DNA of 64,000 bases from Clavibacter phaseoli (GTDB lineage Bacteria > Actinomycetota > Actinomycetes > Actinomycetales > Microbacteriaceae), in the NCBI RefSeq assembly GCF_021922925.1, contig NZ_CP040786.1, positions 2,914,001 through 2,978,000 of the forward strand, given 5' to 3'. Each line of letters starts with the position of its first letter. The first letter of the stretch is position 1. This document shows, piece by piece, positions 16,929-25,450 of the stretch. Made by a program: the position numbers and the translations under genes. The notes below the pieces were generated by a model. The model was not told the DNA's origin and made no database searches. It saw nothing but the letters and a program-made list of their open reading frames with translations.

Positions 16929-18227
16929 CTAGGCGGAGGAGGCCGACCCCGACCCGGGCGCCGCCTGCGCCGCCGGATGCGCCCGCCGCGTCGCCAGCAC
17001 GCGCGAGAACACGAGCACGAGCAGGCCGGCCGCGGGGATGAAGATCAGGCCGAAGCGGAGCGACGAGGCGTCCGCGATCGCGCCGACCACGGGCGGCGAG
17101 ACGAGGAAGCCGAGCCGCAGCAGCCAGCCGACGATGGTGAGGCCGGTGCCGGGCTTGAAGCCGGGCAGCTCGTCGGCCGCCTGCATCGCGGCCGGGATGA
17201 GGGTCGCGACGCCGAAGCCCGCGACGCCGAACCCGACGATCGTGCCGACGACGCTCGGGAACGCGAGCGCCGCGCCCATGCCGACGAGCACGAGGACGCC
17301 GCCGAGGCGGGCGATGGCGCGCTGCCCGAAGCGGTCGACCATGCGGTCGCCGAGCATCCGGCCGATGAACTGCATGCCCTGCAGTGAGATGAAGCCGAGG
17401 CCCGCGACGAACGCCGACGAGCCGAGGTCGCGCGAGAGGTAGATGGCCGACCAGGTGCTGCCGGCGTCCTCGACGATGGCGCCGCCGGACGCGATGATCA
17501 CGAGCGCGAGCAGCACGCCGTACTTCGCCACGAGGCCGAGCGCGCGCGGGGAGGCGGCGCGGGCGACGTCGCCCTCGGGATCCGGCGCGTGCGCGTGCGC
17601 GGCGCCGCCCTCGCCGGGCTCCGGCTCCGGTCCCTTCAGCAGCCACAGCAGCGAGACGACCGCGAACGCGCTGAACAGCACGGCCGAGATGGAGAGGTGC
17701 ACGAGGAGCGGCAGCCGGATCTGCGCGGCGGCCGCGCCCATGAGCCCGCCCGCCACCGCGCCGATCGACCAGACCGCGTGGAACGAGTTGATGATCGACC
17801 GCCCGTACAGCCGCTGGACCCGGAGCGCGTGCGAGTTCTGCGCGACGTCGGTGATCGAGTCCATGGCGCCCGCGAGGAACAGGGCGCCCGCGAGCACGAT
17901 CCAGGCGGGCGCGAGGCCGGCCAGCAGGATCCCGACGGAGGCGACGACGGTCGCGGCGACCGCCACGCGCGCCGACCGGTACCGGCGGATGAGCACGCCG
18001 GCCGCGAGCCCCGCGATGAGCGCGCCCAGCGGCGACGCGGCGGCCGCGGCCCCGAACTCGACGTTGGCGAGCCCGAGCTCGGCCTTGATCGACGGGTAGC
18101 GCGGCAGCAGGTTCGCGAAGATCGCGCCGTTGGTGAAGAAGAGGATGCCGACGGCGACGCGCGCGCGGCGGACGTCGCGGGGCGGGGCGGGCGTGCGCGA
18201 CAGCGTCGGCGCGGACGGGGAGGGCAT
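16929..18227 (-). CDS. MFS transporter
   Basis: A 432-residue major facilitator protein with twelve predicted helices. Helix 1 reads ARVAVGILFFTNGAIFANLLP, followed by a cytoplasmic loop with YPSIKAELGL and a motif A region near RYRSARVAV. A long charged loop (GPEPEPGEGG and on) lies between helices 6 and 7. The sequence resembles YbjJ-like fosmidomycin/sugar exporters of the FucP-like branch, but the substrate is not evident. It stands alone, with an ATG start and no adjacent regulator. Confidence 0.88.
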   Translation of the reverse strand: MPSPSAPTLSRTPAPPRDVRRARVAVGILFFTNGAIFANLLPRYPSIKAELGLANVEFGAAAAASPLGALIAGLAAGVLIRRYRSARVAVAATVVASVGILLAGLAPAWIVLAGALFLAGAMDSITDVAQNSHALRVQRLYGRSIINSFHAVWSIGAVAGGLMGAAAAQIRLPLLVHLSISAVLFSAFAVVSLLWLLKGPEPEPGEGGAAHAHAPDPEGDVARAASPRALGLVAKYGVLLALVIIASGGAIVEDAGSTWSAIYLSRDLGSSAFVAGLGFISLQGMQFIGRMLGDRMVDRFGQRAIARLGGVLVLVGMGAALAFPSVVGTIVGFGVAGFGVATLIPAAMQAADELPGFKPGTGLTIVGWLLRLGFLVSPPVVGAIADASSLRFGLIFIPAAGLLVLVFSRVLATRRAHPAAQAAPGSGSASSA

Positions 18228-18303
18228 CGTCGGTCTCTCTCTGGCCGGGTGGCGCCGTGGCGCGAGGCGGGTCGGCGCCGGTTCCCCGGCTGCCGGAACC
18301 AGC

Positions 18304-18693
18304 CTAGGGTCGGCGGGACGCCAGCGGGGACGTGTCCTCGGTGATGTCCATGACCAGGTCCATCAGCGGCACGAGCCGGGCGCTCACCTCGTGGCCGAGC
18401 TCGGTGAGCCGGTAGTCGACCCGCGGCGGGATGGTGGGCTGCGCCTCGCGGAGGACGAGCCCGTCGTCCGCGAGGGTGCGCAGGGTGGAGGCGAGCATCT
18501 TCTCGCTGATGCCCTCGACCTCGCGCCGCAGCTCGCCCCAGCGGCGCGACCGCTCCCCGAGCGCGAGGAGCACGAGCACGCCCCACTTGCTCGTGATGTG
18601 GTCGAGCAGCGTGCGCGACGGGCAGTTCGCGGGGTAGCGGCCCTCGGTCACGCCGGGTCGGTCGCGCGTCACCCGGAAGCTCATCTGCGTCAT
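18304..18693 (-). CDS. HxlR-family (DUF24) redox-type regulator, QorR-like
   Basis: A 129-residue winged-helix protein of the HxlR family. It has the conserved N-terminal Cys (Cys24, in RYPANCPSRTLLDHI) that in YodB and QorR-type members senses diamide, quinones or disulfide stress. The motif SKWGVLVLLALGERSRRWGEL and the segment GISEKMLASTLRTLADDGLV are the family core. It diverges from an NmrA-type quinone reductase gene with a palindrome between them, the arrangement known for QorR and its target in Corynebacterium. It probably represses both genes and releases them when Cys24 is oxidised. Start ATG at 18693; a second ATG three codons on is possible. Confidence 0.9.
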   Translation of the reverse strand: MTQMSFRVTRDRPGVTEGRYPANCPSRTLLDHITSKWGVLVLLALGERSRRWGELRREVEGISEKMLASTLRTLADDGLVLREAQPTIPPRVDYRLTELGHEVSARLVPLMDLVMDITEDTSPLASRRP

Positions 18694-18717
18694 GATGACC
18701 AACTTACCGGAAAGTGG

Positions 18718-18739
18718 GTACCTCCCTGTGGGAAGGTAC
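18718..18739. promoter_or_regulatory. Operator dyad between HxlR regulator and quinone reductase gene
   Basis: Inverted repeat GTACCT-N10-AGGTAC, both 6-bp arms perfect, in the 103-bp divergent intergenic region. HxlR/DUF24 proteins bind dyads with GTA..TAC arms of this kind, so it is the best candidate binding site of the adjacent regulator. Confidence 0.7.
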
Positions 18740-18796
18740 TCGGCGACGGAGTCGTTGACCCCGACGTACCGCTCCTCCCGACTCGAAAGGCATCCC

Positions 18797-19660
18797 ATGA
18801 CCATCGTCGTCACCGCCGCCACCGGCCGCCTCGGATCGCGCATCGTCGCGTCCCTCCTCGCCCGCGGCGCCGCCGCCTCCGACGTGCTCGCCACCGCGCG
18901 CCGCCCCGAGGCCCTCGCCGACCTCGCCGCGCAGGGCGTCCGCACCGCGCGCCTCGAGTACACCGACGCCGACAGCGTCGCCGCCGCGATCCAGCCCGGC
19001 GACACCCTCGTGCTCGTCTCGGGCAGCGAGGTCGGCCAGCGCGTGCCGCAGCACACCACCGTCATCGAGGCCGCGAAGGCCGCGGGCGTCGGCCGGATCC
19101 TCTACACGAGCGTCCTCCGCGCCTCCACCACCGAGCTCTTCATCGCGGGCGAGCACAAGGCCACCGAGGAGGTGCTCGCCGCGTCCGGCGTCCCCGTCAC
19201 GCTCCTCCGCAACGGCTGGTACACCGAGAACTACGCCGGCACGGTCGACTCCGTGAAGCAGTCCGGCGCGCTCCTCACGAGCGCCGGCGACGGCCGCGTC
19301 GCCAGCGCCACCATCGCCGACTTCGCCGAGGCCACCGCGGTCGCGGCCCTCGACGACTCGCTCGCCGGGCAGACCCTCGAGCTCGCGGGCGACGAGCGCT
19401 GGACCCAGGACGACCTCGCCCGGGCGATCTCCGGCATCCTCGGCCAGCCCGTCCCCGTCTCGCAGGTCACGGGCGAGGAGCACGCGCGCATCCTCGGCGA
19501 GGCGGGCCTCGACGAGGGCACCGTCGGCTTCGTCGTCGGCCTCGACGCCGCCACGCGCGCCGGCCAGCTCGACGACGAGACCGGCGACCTCGCGCGCCTC
19601 CTCGGCCGTCCCACCACGTCGCTCGCCGAGGGCCTCCGCCAGGCGGTCGCGGGCGCCTGA
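18797..19660 (+). CDS. NmrA-type NAD(P)H:quinone oxidoreductase (QorA/QOR2-like)
   Basis: A 287-residue atypical SDR of the NmrA/QOR2 group. It begins with MTIVVTAATGRLGSRIVASL, a Rossmann start with G-x-L-G, and carries TVIEAAKAAGVGRILYTSVL and LRNGWYTENY, both typical of YtfG-like quinone reductases. Such enzymes reduce quinones with NADPH and protect against quinone or disulfide stress. Its divergent HxlR neighbour with a conserved Cys fits the known QorR-QorA pairing. The ATG lies after GAAAGGCATCCC; earlier in-frame sequence covers the operator and is not coding. A strong terminator follows. Confidence 0.9.
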   Translation: MTIVVTAATGRLGSRIVASLLARGAAASDVLATARRPEALADLAAQGVRTARLEYTDADSVAAAIQPGDTLVLVSGSEVGQRVPQHTTVIEAAKAAGVGRILYTSVLRASTTELFIAGEHKATEEVLAASGVPVTLLRNGWYTENYAGTVDSVKQSGALLTSAGDGRVASATIADFAEATAVAALDDSLAGQTLELAGDERWTQDDLARAISGILGQPVPVSQVTGEEHARILGEAGLDEGTVGFVVGLDAATRAGQLDDETGDLARLLGRPTTSLAEGLRQAVAGA

Positions 19661-19696
19661 TCCCACGGATCCGCGCCCGAGGCGGATCCGCACATG

Positions 19697-19733
19697 ACGA
19701 CGGCCCGTCCCCTCGCGGGGGCGGGCCGTCGTC
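19697..19733. terminator. Bidirectional hairpin terminator
   Basis: A long GC-rich inverted repeat (left arm ACGACGGCCCG plus C-rich extension, right arm CGGGCCGTCGT) between two convergent genes, the quinone reductase and the homocysteine methyltransferase. Confidence 0.8.
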
Positions 19734-19745
19734 GTGCGCGCGGCC

Positions 19746-20657
19746 TCAGCCCAGCGCGTCCCGCATCCGCCGGATCTCATCGGGCCCGACCCGGCAGCAC
19801 CCGCCGACGAGCGACGCGCCCGCGTGGATCCACGCGTCGACGGACGGCAGCGCCGGGTCGCCGCCCCAGGCGCGCGCCACGGCGTCCCAGCGCTCGCCGG
19901 AGTTCGGGTAGACGACCACCGGCCGGTCGGTGACGCTGCGGGCCGCGGCGATCGCGGCCGGCACCTCCTCGGGGTGCGCGCAGTTGATCCCCACGGCCAC
20001 GACCTCGTCGGCCTCCTCCGCGAGCCGGAAGCCCTCGGCCATCGGCTCGCCCGAGCGCAGCCGCCCGTCGGCGACCGTGAAGGCGAGCCAGGCGGACGCG
20101 CCCGAGCCGCGCGCGAGGTCCACGAGCGCCAGGCCCTCGTCGAGGCTCGGGATGGTCTCGCAGGCGAGGAGGTCGGCGCCCGCGTCGGCGAGCACGGCGA
20201 AGCGCGGGGCGTGCCAGCGGCGGAGCTCCGCGCGGGTGAGGCCGCTGGACCCCGCGTACTCGGAGCCGTCGCCGAGCGTCGCGCCGTGGGGGCCGACGGA
20301 CGCGGCGATCCACCGGTCGCGCGGACCGCCCGCGTCCTCGCGATCCTCGCGCGCGACCTCGTCCCGCGCCTCGGCCGCGAGCCGCACGCTCGCCCGCAGC
20401 AGCGCCTCGGTCTCCGCGGCGCCCAACCCGCGCGCCGCGAACGCCGCGAAGCCCACCTGGTACGACGCCGTGATCGCGACATCCGCCCCGGCGCGGAAGA
20501 ACTCGGCGTGCGCCGCCCGCACCGCGTCCGGCTCGTCGGCGAGCACGCGCGCGCTCCACAGCGGATCCGACAGGTCGTGCCCGCGCGCCTCCAGCAGCGT
20601 GCCGAGGCCGCCGTCGAGCACCAGCGGGCGTTCGGAGAGCGGGAGGGGCCGGGCCAT
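19746..20657 (-). CDS. mmuM: Homocysteine S-methyltransferase
   Basis: A 303-residue zinc-dependent methyltransferase that passes a methyl group from S-methylmethionine or S-adenosylmethionine to homocysteine, giving methionine. It has VLDGGLGTLLEARG at the start and the three zinc-binding Cys residues in GINCAHPEE and GGCCRVGPDEI near the end. Other conserved stretches are ITASYQVG, ACETIPSLDE and YPNSGERWD. Length matches MmuM and not the much larger MetH. The ATG at 20657 is preceded by GGGAGGGG. It is a single gene with no amino acid permease next to it and no SAM or B12 riboswitch seen in the short upstream region. Confidence 0.9.
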   Translation of the reverse strand: MARPLPLSERPLVLDGGLGTLLEARGHDLSDPLWSARVLADEPDAVRAAHAEFFRAGADVAITASYQVGFAAFAARGLGAAETEALLRASVRLAAEARDEVAREDREDAGGPRDRWIAASVGPHGATLGDGSEYAGSSGLTRAELRRWHAPRFAVLADAGADLLACETIPSLDEGLALVDLARGSGASAWLAFTVADGRLRSGEPMAEGFRLAEEADEVVAVGINCAHPEEVPAAIAAARSVTDRPVVVYPNSGERWDAVARAWGGDPALPSVDAWIHAGASLVGGCCRVGPDEIRRMRDALG

Positions 20658-20791
20658 GCGCACATCCTGCCGGAGCCCGGCGTCGGATCCGCGGTCCGAG
20701 ACGCCCCGCGACATCGGCCGTCCGCCGAGCGCCCACCCGCCCGCGCGGCGCCGGAGTCCCGGGTACCGTGGACGCGACGGTGGGAGTCCCG

Positions 20792-21301
20792 ATGAAGGAT
20801 GACGACGACGTCGACCTGGTGATCGACGCGTGGGGTGCGGCCATGCCCGACGTCGACTTCGCGCCGCTCGACGTGGTGTCGAGGCTCCGGCGCCTGCTGC
20901 CGCAGATGCAGCGGATCCGCGAGGGCGCGTTCGCCGCCGAGGGCCTCACGACGAGCGAGTTCGAGTTCCTCTCGGTCCTGCGCCAGCAGGGCGACGCGGG
21001 CCTCACGCGCGCCGGCCTCGCCGAGCGGCTCGGCACCGACACCGGCAGCCTCGTGCACCGGGTGAACCGGCTGACCGCGCGCTCCTTCATCACGCGCGAG
21101 GAGGATCCGGCGGGCGGCCGGAGCCGGCTCGTGGTGCTCACGCCGTTCGGCATCGAGCGCGTCGACCGGGCCATGCGCCGCCTCGTCGCCGACGAGGACG
21201 AGGTGCTCGCCGACCTCAGCCGCGAGCAGATCGCGACGCTCATCGACAGCCTGCGCGTCATCGCGCGGACGACCGAGCGGGTCCGCGCGCGCCGCTCCTG
21301 A
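20792..21301 (+). CDS. MarR-family transcriptional regulator
   Basis: A 169-residue MarR protein with an acidic start (MKDDDDVDLVIDAWG). The DNA-binding part is LTTSEFEFLSVLRQQGDAGLTRAGLAERL, then TDTGSLVHRVNRLTARSFITRE, and the wing DPAGGRSRLVVLTPFG. GGGAG lies 7 nt before the ATG, which fixes the start. The C-terminal helices (LSREQIATLIDSLRVI) form the dimer interface. It is followed by a HAD phosphatase gene on the same strand after 55 bp. Ligand and targets are unknown. Confidence 0.88.
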   Translation: MKDDDDVDLVIDAWGAAMPDVDFAPLDVVSRLRRLLPQMQRIREGAFAAEGLTTSEFEFLSVLRQQGDAGLTRAGLAERLGTDTGSLVHRVNRLTARSFITREEDPAGGRSRLVVLTPFGIERVDRAMRRLVADEDEVLADLSREQIATLIDSLRVIARTTERVRARRS

Positions 21302-21356
21302 CCCGACGGCCGATCCGTCCGGGTCGCGCGGAGGTGCGCCGGAGCACGATGGATCC

Positions 21357-22055
21357 ATGGCCGACACGACATCCACCCCGCCCGCCGTCCTCTTCGACAT
21401 CGACGAGACCCTCATCCACACGGGCGGCTCCGGCGCCCGCAGCTGGGCGATGGCCTTCCGCGACCTGCACGACGTCGAGGCCGACATCGGCGAGCACTCG
21501 TCGGCGGGGGAGACGGATCCGCAGGTCGGCACCGCGACGTTCCGCGCCGTGATGGGCCGCGACCCCGAGCCCGCCGAGCTCGCCCGCCTCTACGCCTCCT
21601 ACCTCCGCCACCTCGCCGACGACATCCGCGTCTCCGAGGGCTACCGCGTGCTCGACGGCGCCGAGGCGCTGCTCGACCGGCTCGCCGACGCGGGCGTCGT
21701 GCTCGGCGTCGTCTCCGGCGCGATGGAGGGCGCGGCCCGCACCAAGATGGAGCCCGCCCGCCTCGGACGGTTCTTCGTGTTCGGCGCGTACGGATCCGAC
21801 TCGCCCGACCGCGTCGACGTCGTCCGCCGGGCGATCGCGACGGCAGGCACCCTCCGCGGCTCGGCGCCCGCGCGCGCGGAGGTGCTCGTCGTCGGCGACA
21901 CCCCGAACGACATCACCTCCGCGCACGACGCGGGCGCGACCGCGGTGGGCGTCGCGAGCGGCCACTACTCGGCCGACGAGCTCCGCGACGCGGGCGCCGA
22001 CCTCGTGCTCGAGTCCCTCGAGGACCCGGCGCTGGAGCGGCTGCTCGGGCTCTGA
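21357..22055 (+). CDS. HAD-superfamily hydrolase (phosphoglycolate phosphatase-like)
   Basis: A 232-residue haloacid dehalogenase-type phosphatase. Motif I FDIDETLIHTGG supplies the nucleophile Asp14 and acid Asp16; motif II is VVSGAMEGA; motif IV is VVGDTPNDI with the two metal ligands. The cap between motifs I and II is helical, as in Gph-like enzymes. It removes phosphate from a small metabolite, identity unknown. One oddity is that its last 91 bp overlap the 3' end of the convergent GT87-like gene, so the two messages are complementary there. Confidence 0.88.
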   Translation: MADTTSTPPAVLFDIDETLIHTGGSGARSWAMAFRDLHDVEADIGEHSSAGETDPQVGTATFRAVMGRDPEPAELARLYASYLRHLADDIRVSEGYRVLDGAEALLDRLADAGVVLGVVSGAMEGAARTKMEPARLGRFFVFGAYGSDSPDRVDVVRRAIATAGTLRGSAPARAEVLVVGDTPNDITSAHDAGATAVGVASGHYSADELRDAGADLVLESLEDPALERLLGL

Positions 22056-23341
22056 TCGACGGGCGTCGCGATGCCGCCCCGTCGCGCGAGCTGCACCACG
22101 GCGACGGCCAGGAGCGCGATCTCCGCGAGGTCGCGCAGGGTGATCACCGCGACCATCGCGGGCACCGCGTCGGTGAGCAGCAGGTAGCCGTACGGGTAGA
22201 CGACCTGCGTGAGCGCGGCCGTCACGAGGCCCAGGCGGGCCGCGAGCACCGTGCCGCGGGAGCGGCGGTCGTGCACGAGCATCACGACGATCGGCACCGC
22301 GAACCACGAGACGTACTGCGGCGACCCGACCTTGTTCGTGACGATGAGCGCGGCCACGAGCGCGAGCGACAGCGGCCCGATCAGGGCGGCGGGCGCGGTG
22401 CCGCGGCGGGCGGCGCGGATCCCGAGCAGGGTCACGGCGAGGACCGCGACGACCATCACGGGCGTCATCGCGGCCGCGACCGCGTCGACGCCCGGCCCGG
22501 CGACCTGGAACGCGATGATGCGCGGGTCGTCGTAGACCCGGTACCGGTCGTCGCCGAGCGCGATCCGCCAGAGGTGGTACAGCGCGGCGCTCGACTCCAC
22601 CTGGAGGCCGCGCCCCGCCTGCTGGCCCACGAAGCCGAGGACGTTCGCGCCGCTGCCGAGGGCGAGGGATCCGGCTACGACGACGGCCGTGGTGCCGAGG
22701 GCGGTCGCGAGGACGGTGAGGCGGGCGGCGCCGCGGCGGGCGATCACGGCCGTGACGAGCAGCGCCGCCGGCCACACCTTCACCCACGCCCCGACGGTGA
22801 GGAGGGCGGAGGCGAGGGCCGGGCGGGTCGCGAGCACGAGCAGTCCCGCCAGCGCGAGGGGGACCGTGACGGCGTCGATGCGGCCGAGCGCGATCGGCCC
22901 CAGAGCCACGAGGAAGCCGAGCCACCACGCGGCGGGCGCCAGGCCGCGGCCGCGACGGGAGCGCAGGAGCAGCGCGAACGCCGCGGCGTCGAGGAGCGTG
23001 ATCAGCCCGAGCCACACCGTGCCGAAGAACGCGGTGCCGCCCGCGAGCGCGACGAGCATGGGGGCGGCCGCGAGCACGGGGTACACCCACGGCACGTCGA
23101 TGCCCATGCGGCCGTCCCCCGCCATGCCGTCCTGCATCCAGGTGCGGTAGATCCCGGTCACGTCGCCGAGCGCGGAGGTCGGCCCGAAGAGGTTCAGCGT
23201 GATGAGCCAGAGGTGGCAGAGCGCGAACGCCAGCCACAGCCGCTGGATGCGCTGCGCGCGCTCGCGCGACGGCTCGTCGGCGCGGGCTGCGGTGTCGGCG
23301 GTCGCCGGGCCGCGTCCGCTCGGGGCGCCGGGGGCGTGCAT
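21965..23341 (-). CDS. GT87-like polytopic membrane glycosyltransferase (DUF2029 type)
   Basis: A 458-residue membrane protein with about ten helices. After a 40-residue cytoplasmic start, helix 1 reads LWLAFALCHLWLITLNLFG and the first outside loop has YRTWMQDGM and DVPWVYPVL, placing an Asp where C-type glycosyltransferases keep their catalytic acid. Later landmarks are VGAWVKVWPAALL and NKVGSPQYVSWF. These match GT87-type polyprenyl-phosphomannose-dependent mannosyltransferases of actinobacteria, which act on lipoglycans outside the membrane; the exact acceptor is unknown. The last 30 residues are Ser-rich, encoded opposite the end of the HAD gene, and are probably dispensable. Confidence 0.8.
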   Translation of the reverse strand: MHAPGAPSGRGPATADTAARADEPSRERAQRIQRLWLAFALCHLWLITLNLFGPTSALGDVTGIYRTWMQDGMAGDGRMGIDVPWVYPVLAAAPMLVALAGGTAFFGTVWLGLITLLDAAAFALLLRSRRGRGLAPAAWWLGFLVALGPIALGRIDAVTVPLALAGLLVLATRPALASALLTVGAWVKVWPAALLVTAVIARRGAARLTVLATALGTTAVVVAGSLALGSGANVLGFVGQQAGRGLQVESSAALYHLWRIALGDDRYRVYDDPRIIAFQVAGPGVDAVAAAMTPVMVVAVLAVTLLGIRAARRGTAPAALIGPLSLALVAALIVTNKVGSPQYVSWFAVPIVVMLVHDRRSRGTVLAARLGLVTAALTQVVYPYGYLLLTDAVPAMVAVITLRDLAEIALLAVAVVQLARRGGIATPVDQSPSSRSSAGSSRDSSTRSAPASRSSSAE

Positions 23342-23480
23342 GTCGGGTGGATCTCCTGGGCTCGGGTGTCGAGGGCGGCGGCCGGGCGGGCCGGTCGGCG
23401 GCCGCCCGCGGTGCCGTCGCCGCAGCGCGATGCTAGGCCACCCGCGCGACGCGGGCCCGTGAGCGGCCAGTCGCTCCCCG

Positions 23481-24764
23481 TCAGTCGGTGCCGCGGAGCC
23501 GCGCGACCGTGTGCATCACGTGGTACACGACGATCGCCGCGATGGTCCCGAGCGCGATGCCGTTGAACGAGACCGTGCCGAGCGTGAAGGTGAAGGGCGC
23601 GATGGCGACGATGAGCGCGGTCGCGGCCGTGAGCTGGTTGACGGGCTTCGCGAAGTCCACCCTGTTGTCGAGCCAGATCTTCACGCCGATGATCCCGATG
23701 AGCCCGTAGAGCGCGGTCGTCACGCCGCCGAGCACGCCCGCCGGGATCGTGTTGATGACGGCGCCGACCTTGGGCGAGAGGCCGAGCAGCACGGCGAACC
23801 CGCCGGCCACCCAGTAGGCGGCGGTCGAGTAGACGCGGGTGGCGGCCATCACGCCGATGTTCTCGCCGTAGGTCGTGGTGCCGGATCCGCCGCCGAGGCC
23901 CGCGAGCACGGTCGCCAGGCCGTCGGCGAGGAGCGCGCGCCCGGTCAGCTTGTTCACGCTCCCGTCGGTCATCTGCGCGACGCCGCGGATGTGTCCCACG
24001 TTCTCGGCCACGAGCACGAGCACCACGGGCAGGAACGCGGGCAGCAGCGCCCAGAACTGCGGCGTGATCTCGGGCGCGTGGAACTCGGGCAGCCCGATCC
24101 ACGCGGCCGACCCGACCGCCTGGAAGTCGATCTCCTGGCGGATCGCGGCCACGACGTACCCGACGACCACGCCCAGCACGATGGAGAGCCGGCCGAGGAT
24201 CCCGCGGAACAGCACGGTCGAGAGGATCACCGCGGCGAGCGTGATGGTCGCCGTCACGGGCGCCTGCACGAAGTTGTCGCGCGACGCGGAGGCGAGGTTG
24301 AAGCCGATGAGCGCCACGATCGCGCCGGCCACCACGGGCGGCAGCAGCGCGTCGATCCAGCCGGTGCCCGTGAGCTGCACGATGCCGCCGACGATCGCGA
24401 GCATCACGCCGACCGCCACGATGCCCGCGAGCGCCGCGCCGATGCCGCCGCCGCCCGACGCCGTCGCCGCGTTGGCCGCGGTGATCGGCGCGATGAACGC
24501 GAAGGACGAGCCGAGGTAGCTGGGGAGCCGGTTCCTGGTGATCAGGAGGAAGAGGATCGTGCCGATCCCGGAGAAGAACAGCGTGGTCGTGGGCGGGAAG
24601 CCCGTGAGCACGGGCACGAGGAAGGTCGCGCCGAACATCGCGACGACGTGCTGCATCCCGAGCCCGATGGTGCGCGGCCAGGTGAGGCGCTCGCCGGGGC
24701 CGACGACCGCGGAGGCGTCCACCGCCTTGCCGTCGCCGTGGAGGGTCCAGATCTGTCGGGCCAT
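23481..24764 (-). CDS. NCS2-family uracil/xanthine permease
   Basis: A 427-residue nucleobase:cation symporter-2 protein with fourteen helices. It starts WTLHGDGKAV and then LGMQHVVAMFGATFLVPVLTG, which contains the QH motif of helix 1. FAFIAPITAA in helix 3, the central Glu of LPEFHAPEITP-like region, and TTTYGENIGVMAATRVYS (TM10 motif) are typical of UraA rather than the purine branch. It imports uracil, or possibly another pyrimidine, with a proton. It is monocistronic with an ATG start and no pyrimidine biosynthesis genes nearby. Confidence 0.9.
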   Translation of the reverse strand: MARQIWTLHGDGKAVDASAVVGPGERLTWPRTIGLGMQHVVAMFGATFLVPVLTGFPPTTTLFFSGIGTILFLLITRNRLPSYLGSSFAFIAPITAANAATASGGGGIGAALAGIVAVGVMLAIVGGIVQLTGTGWIDALLPPVVAGAIVALIGFNLASASRDNFVQAPVTATITLAAVILSTVLFRGILGRLSIVLGVVVGYVVAAIRQEIDFQAVGSAAWIGLPEFHAPEITPQFWALLPAFLPVVLVLVAENVGHIRGVAQMTDGSVNKLTGRALLADGLATVLAGLGGGSGTTTYGENIGVMAATRVYSTAAYWVAGGFAVLLGLSPKVGAVINTIPAGVLGGVTTALYGLIGIIGVKIWLDNRVDFAKPVNQLTAATALIVAIAPFTFTLGTVSFNGIALGTIAAIVVYHVMHTVARLRGTD

Positions 24765-24861
24765 GATCGCCTGCTTCCGCGCGGGTGTGTGGGGAGACGC
24801 CCCGATCCGCGAGCGTAGCGACGCCGTGTTGCGGCGGCGTTTCCGGGGTGGATCCGCGCGC

Positions 24862-25263
24862 TCAGCTCCGGCGGACGACCACGGCGTTGGCGATGGCCCA
24901 CACGACGGCGAGCGCGAGCGTCTGCGCCCAGACGTACCAGTGGATGTCGCCCTGCAGCGTGGTCACGACGAACGCGACGACCGAGATGATCAGCGCCGCG
25001 ACGCCGACCACGGCGAAGCCCTGCTGCGCGAGGCGGCCGTCCCGCTCGTCGCGGTACTCGAGGCCGTTGATGCGGGTCACGTCGCTGGCGCCGGGCCGTG
25101 CCGCGTGCAGAGCGCCACCGATCCCGATCACGCCCATGAAGGCGAGCACCAGGGCGGAGGGGAGGTGCCCGGTGAGGAGCGCGATCAGCGCGCCGGCCAG
25201 GAACACGGAGACCAGCAGCGCGTTCACGCGGGAGATCCCGCGGCGTTCAGTCCTCTTCGACAT
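24862..25263 (-). CDS. Four-helix membrane protein coupled to XRE regulator
   Basis: A 133-residue membrane protein with four predicted helices in two pairs: RVNALLVSVFLAGALIALL and SALVLAFMGVIGIGGAL, then FAVVGVAALIISVVAFVV and YVWAQTLALAVVWAIANAVVV. The loop between pairs (DVTRINGLEYRDERDGRLAQQG) is cytoplasmic and charged. The D-E-R-D-x-R pattern recalls DUF2178-type membrane proteins that commonly sit with small XRE regulators. Its start overlaps the end of the XRE gene by 17 bp, so the two form one unit. Function is unknown. Confidence 0.82.
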   Translation of the reverse strand: MSKRTERRGISRVNALLVSVFLAGALIALLTGHLPSALVLAFMGVIGIGGALHAARPGASDVTRINGLEYRDERDGRLAQQGFAVVGVAALIISVVAFVVTTLQGDIHWYVWAQTLALAVVWAIANAVVVRRS

Positions 25264-25444
25264 GGAAGACCTCCTCGACGGTCCGGTGGAAGAAGCGCGC
25301 CGTCTTCACGGCGAGCGCGAGCGACGGGTCGTAGCGGCCCGTCTCGATGGCGTTGATCGTCTGGCGGGAGACCCCGAGCGCGTCGGCGAGGGACTGCTGC
25401 GAGAGGCCGGCCGCCGTCCGGAGCCCCCTCACCTCGCTGCGCAT
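25247..25444 (-). CDS. Small XRE-family regulator
   Basis: A 65-residue protein that is almost entirely a helix-turn-helix: LRTAAGLSQQSLADALGVSR and QTINAIETGRYDPSLALAVK, followed by ARFFHRTVEEVFHVEED. This is the YozG/Cro-like type with the classic I-E-x-G-R-Y-x-P motif and no sensor domain. The ATG at 25444 is preferred over a TTG three codons upstream. A TAGCTT -10 box lies 7 nt before it inside a 40-bp dyad, so the mRNA is probably leaderless and autorepressed. Its partner is the membrane protein encoded directly after it. Confidence 0.88.
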   Translation of the reverse strand: MRSEVRGLRTAAGLSQQSLADALGVSRQTINAIETGRYDPSLALAVKTARFFHRTVEEVFHVEED

Positions 25445-25450
25445 GGATGA

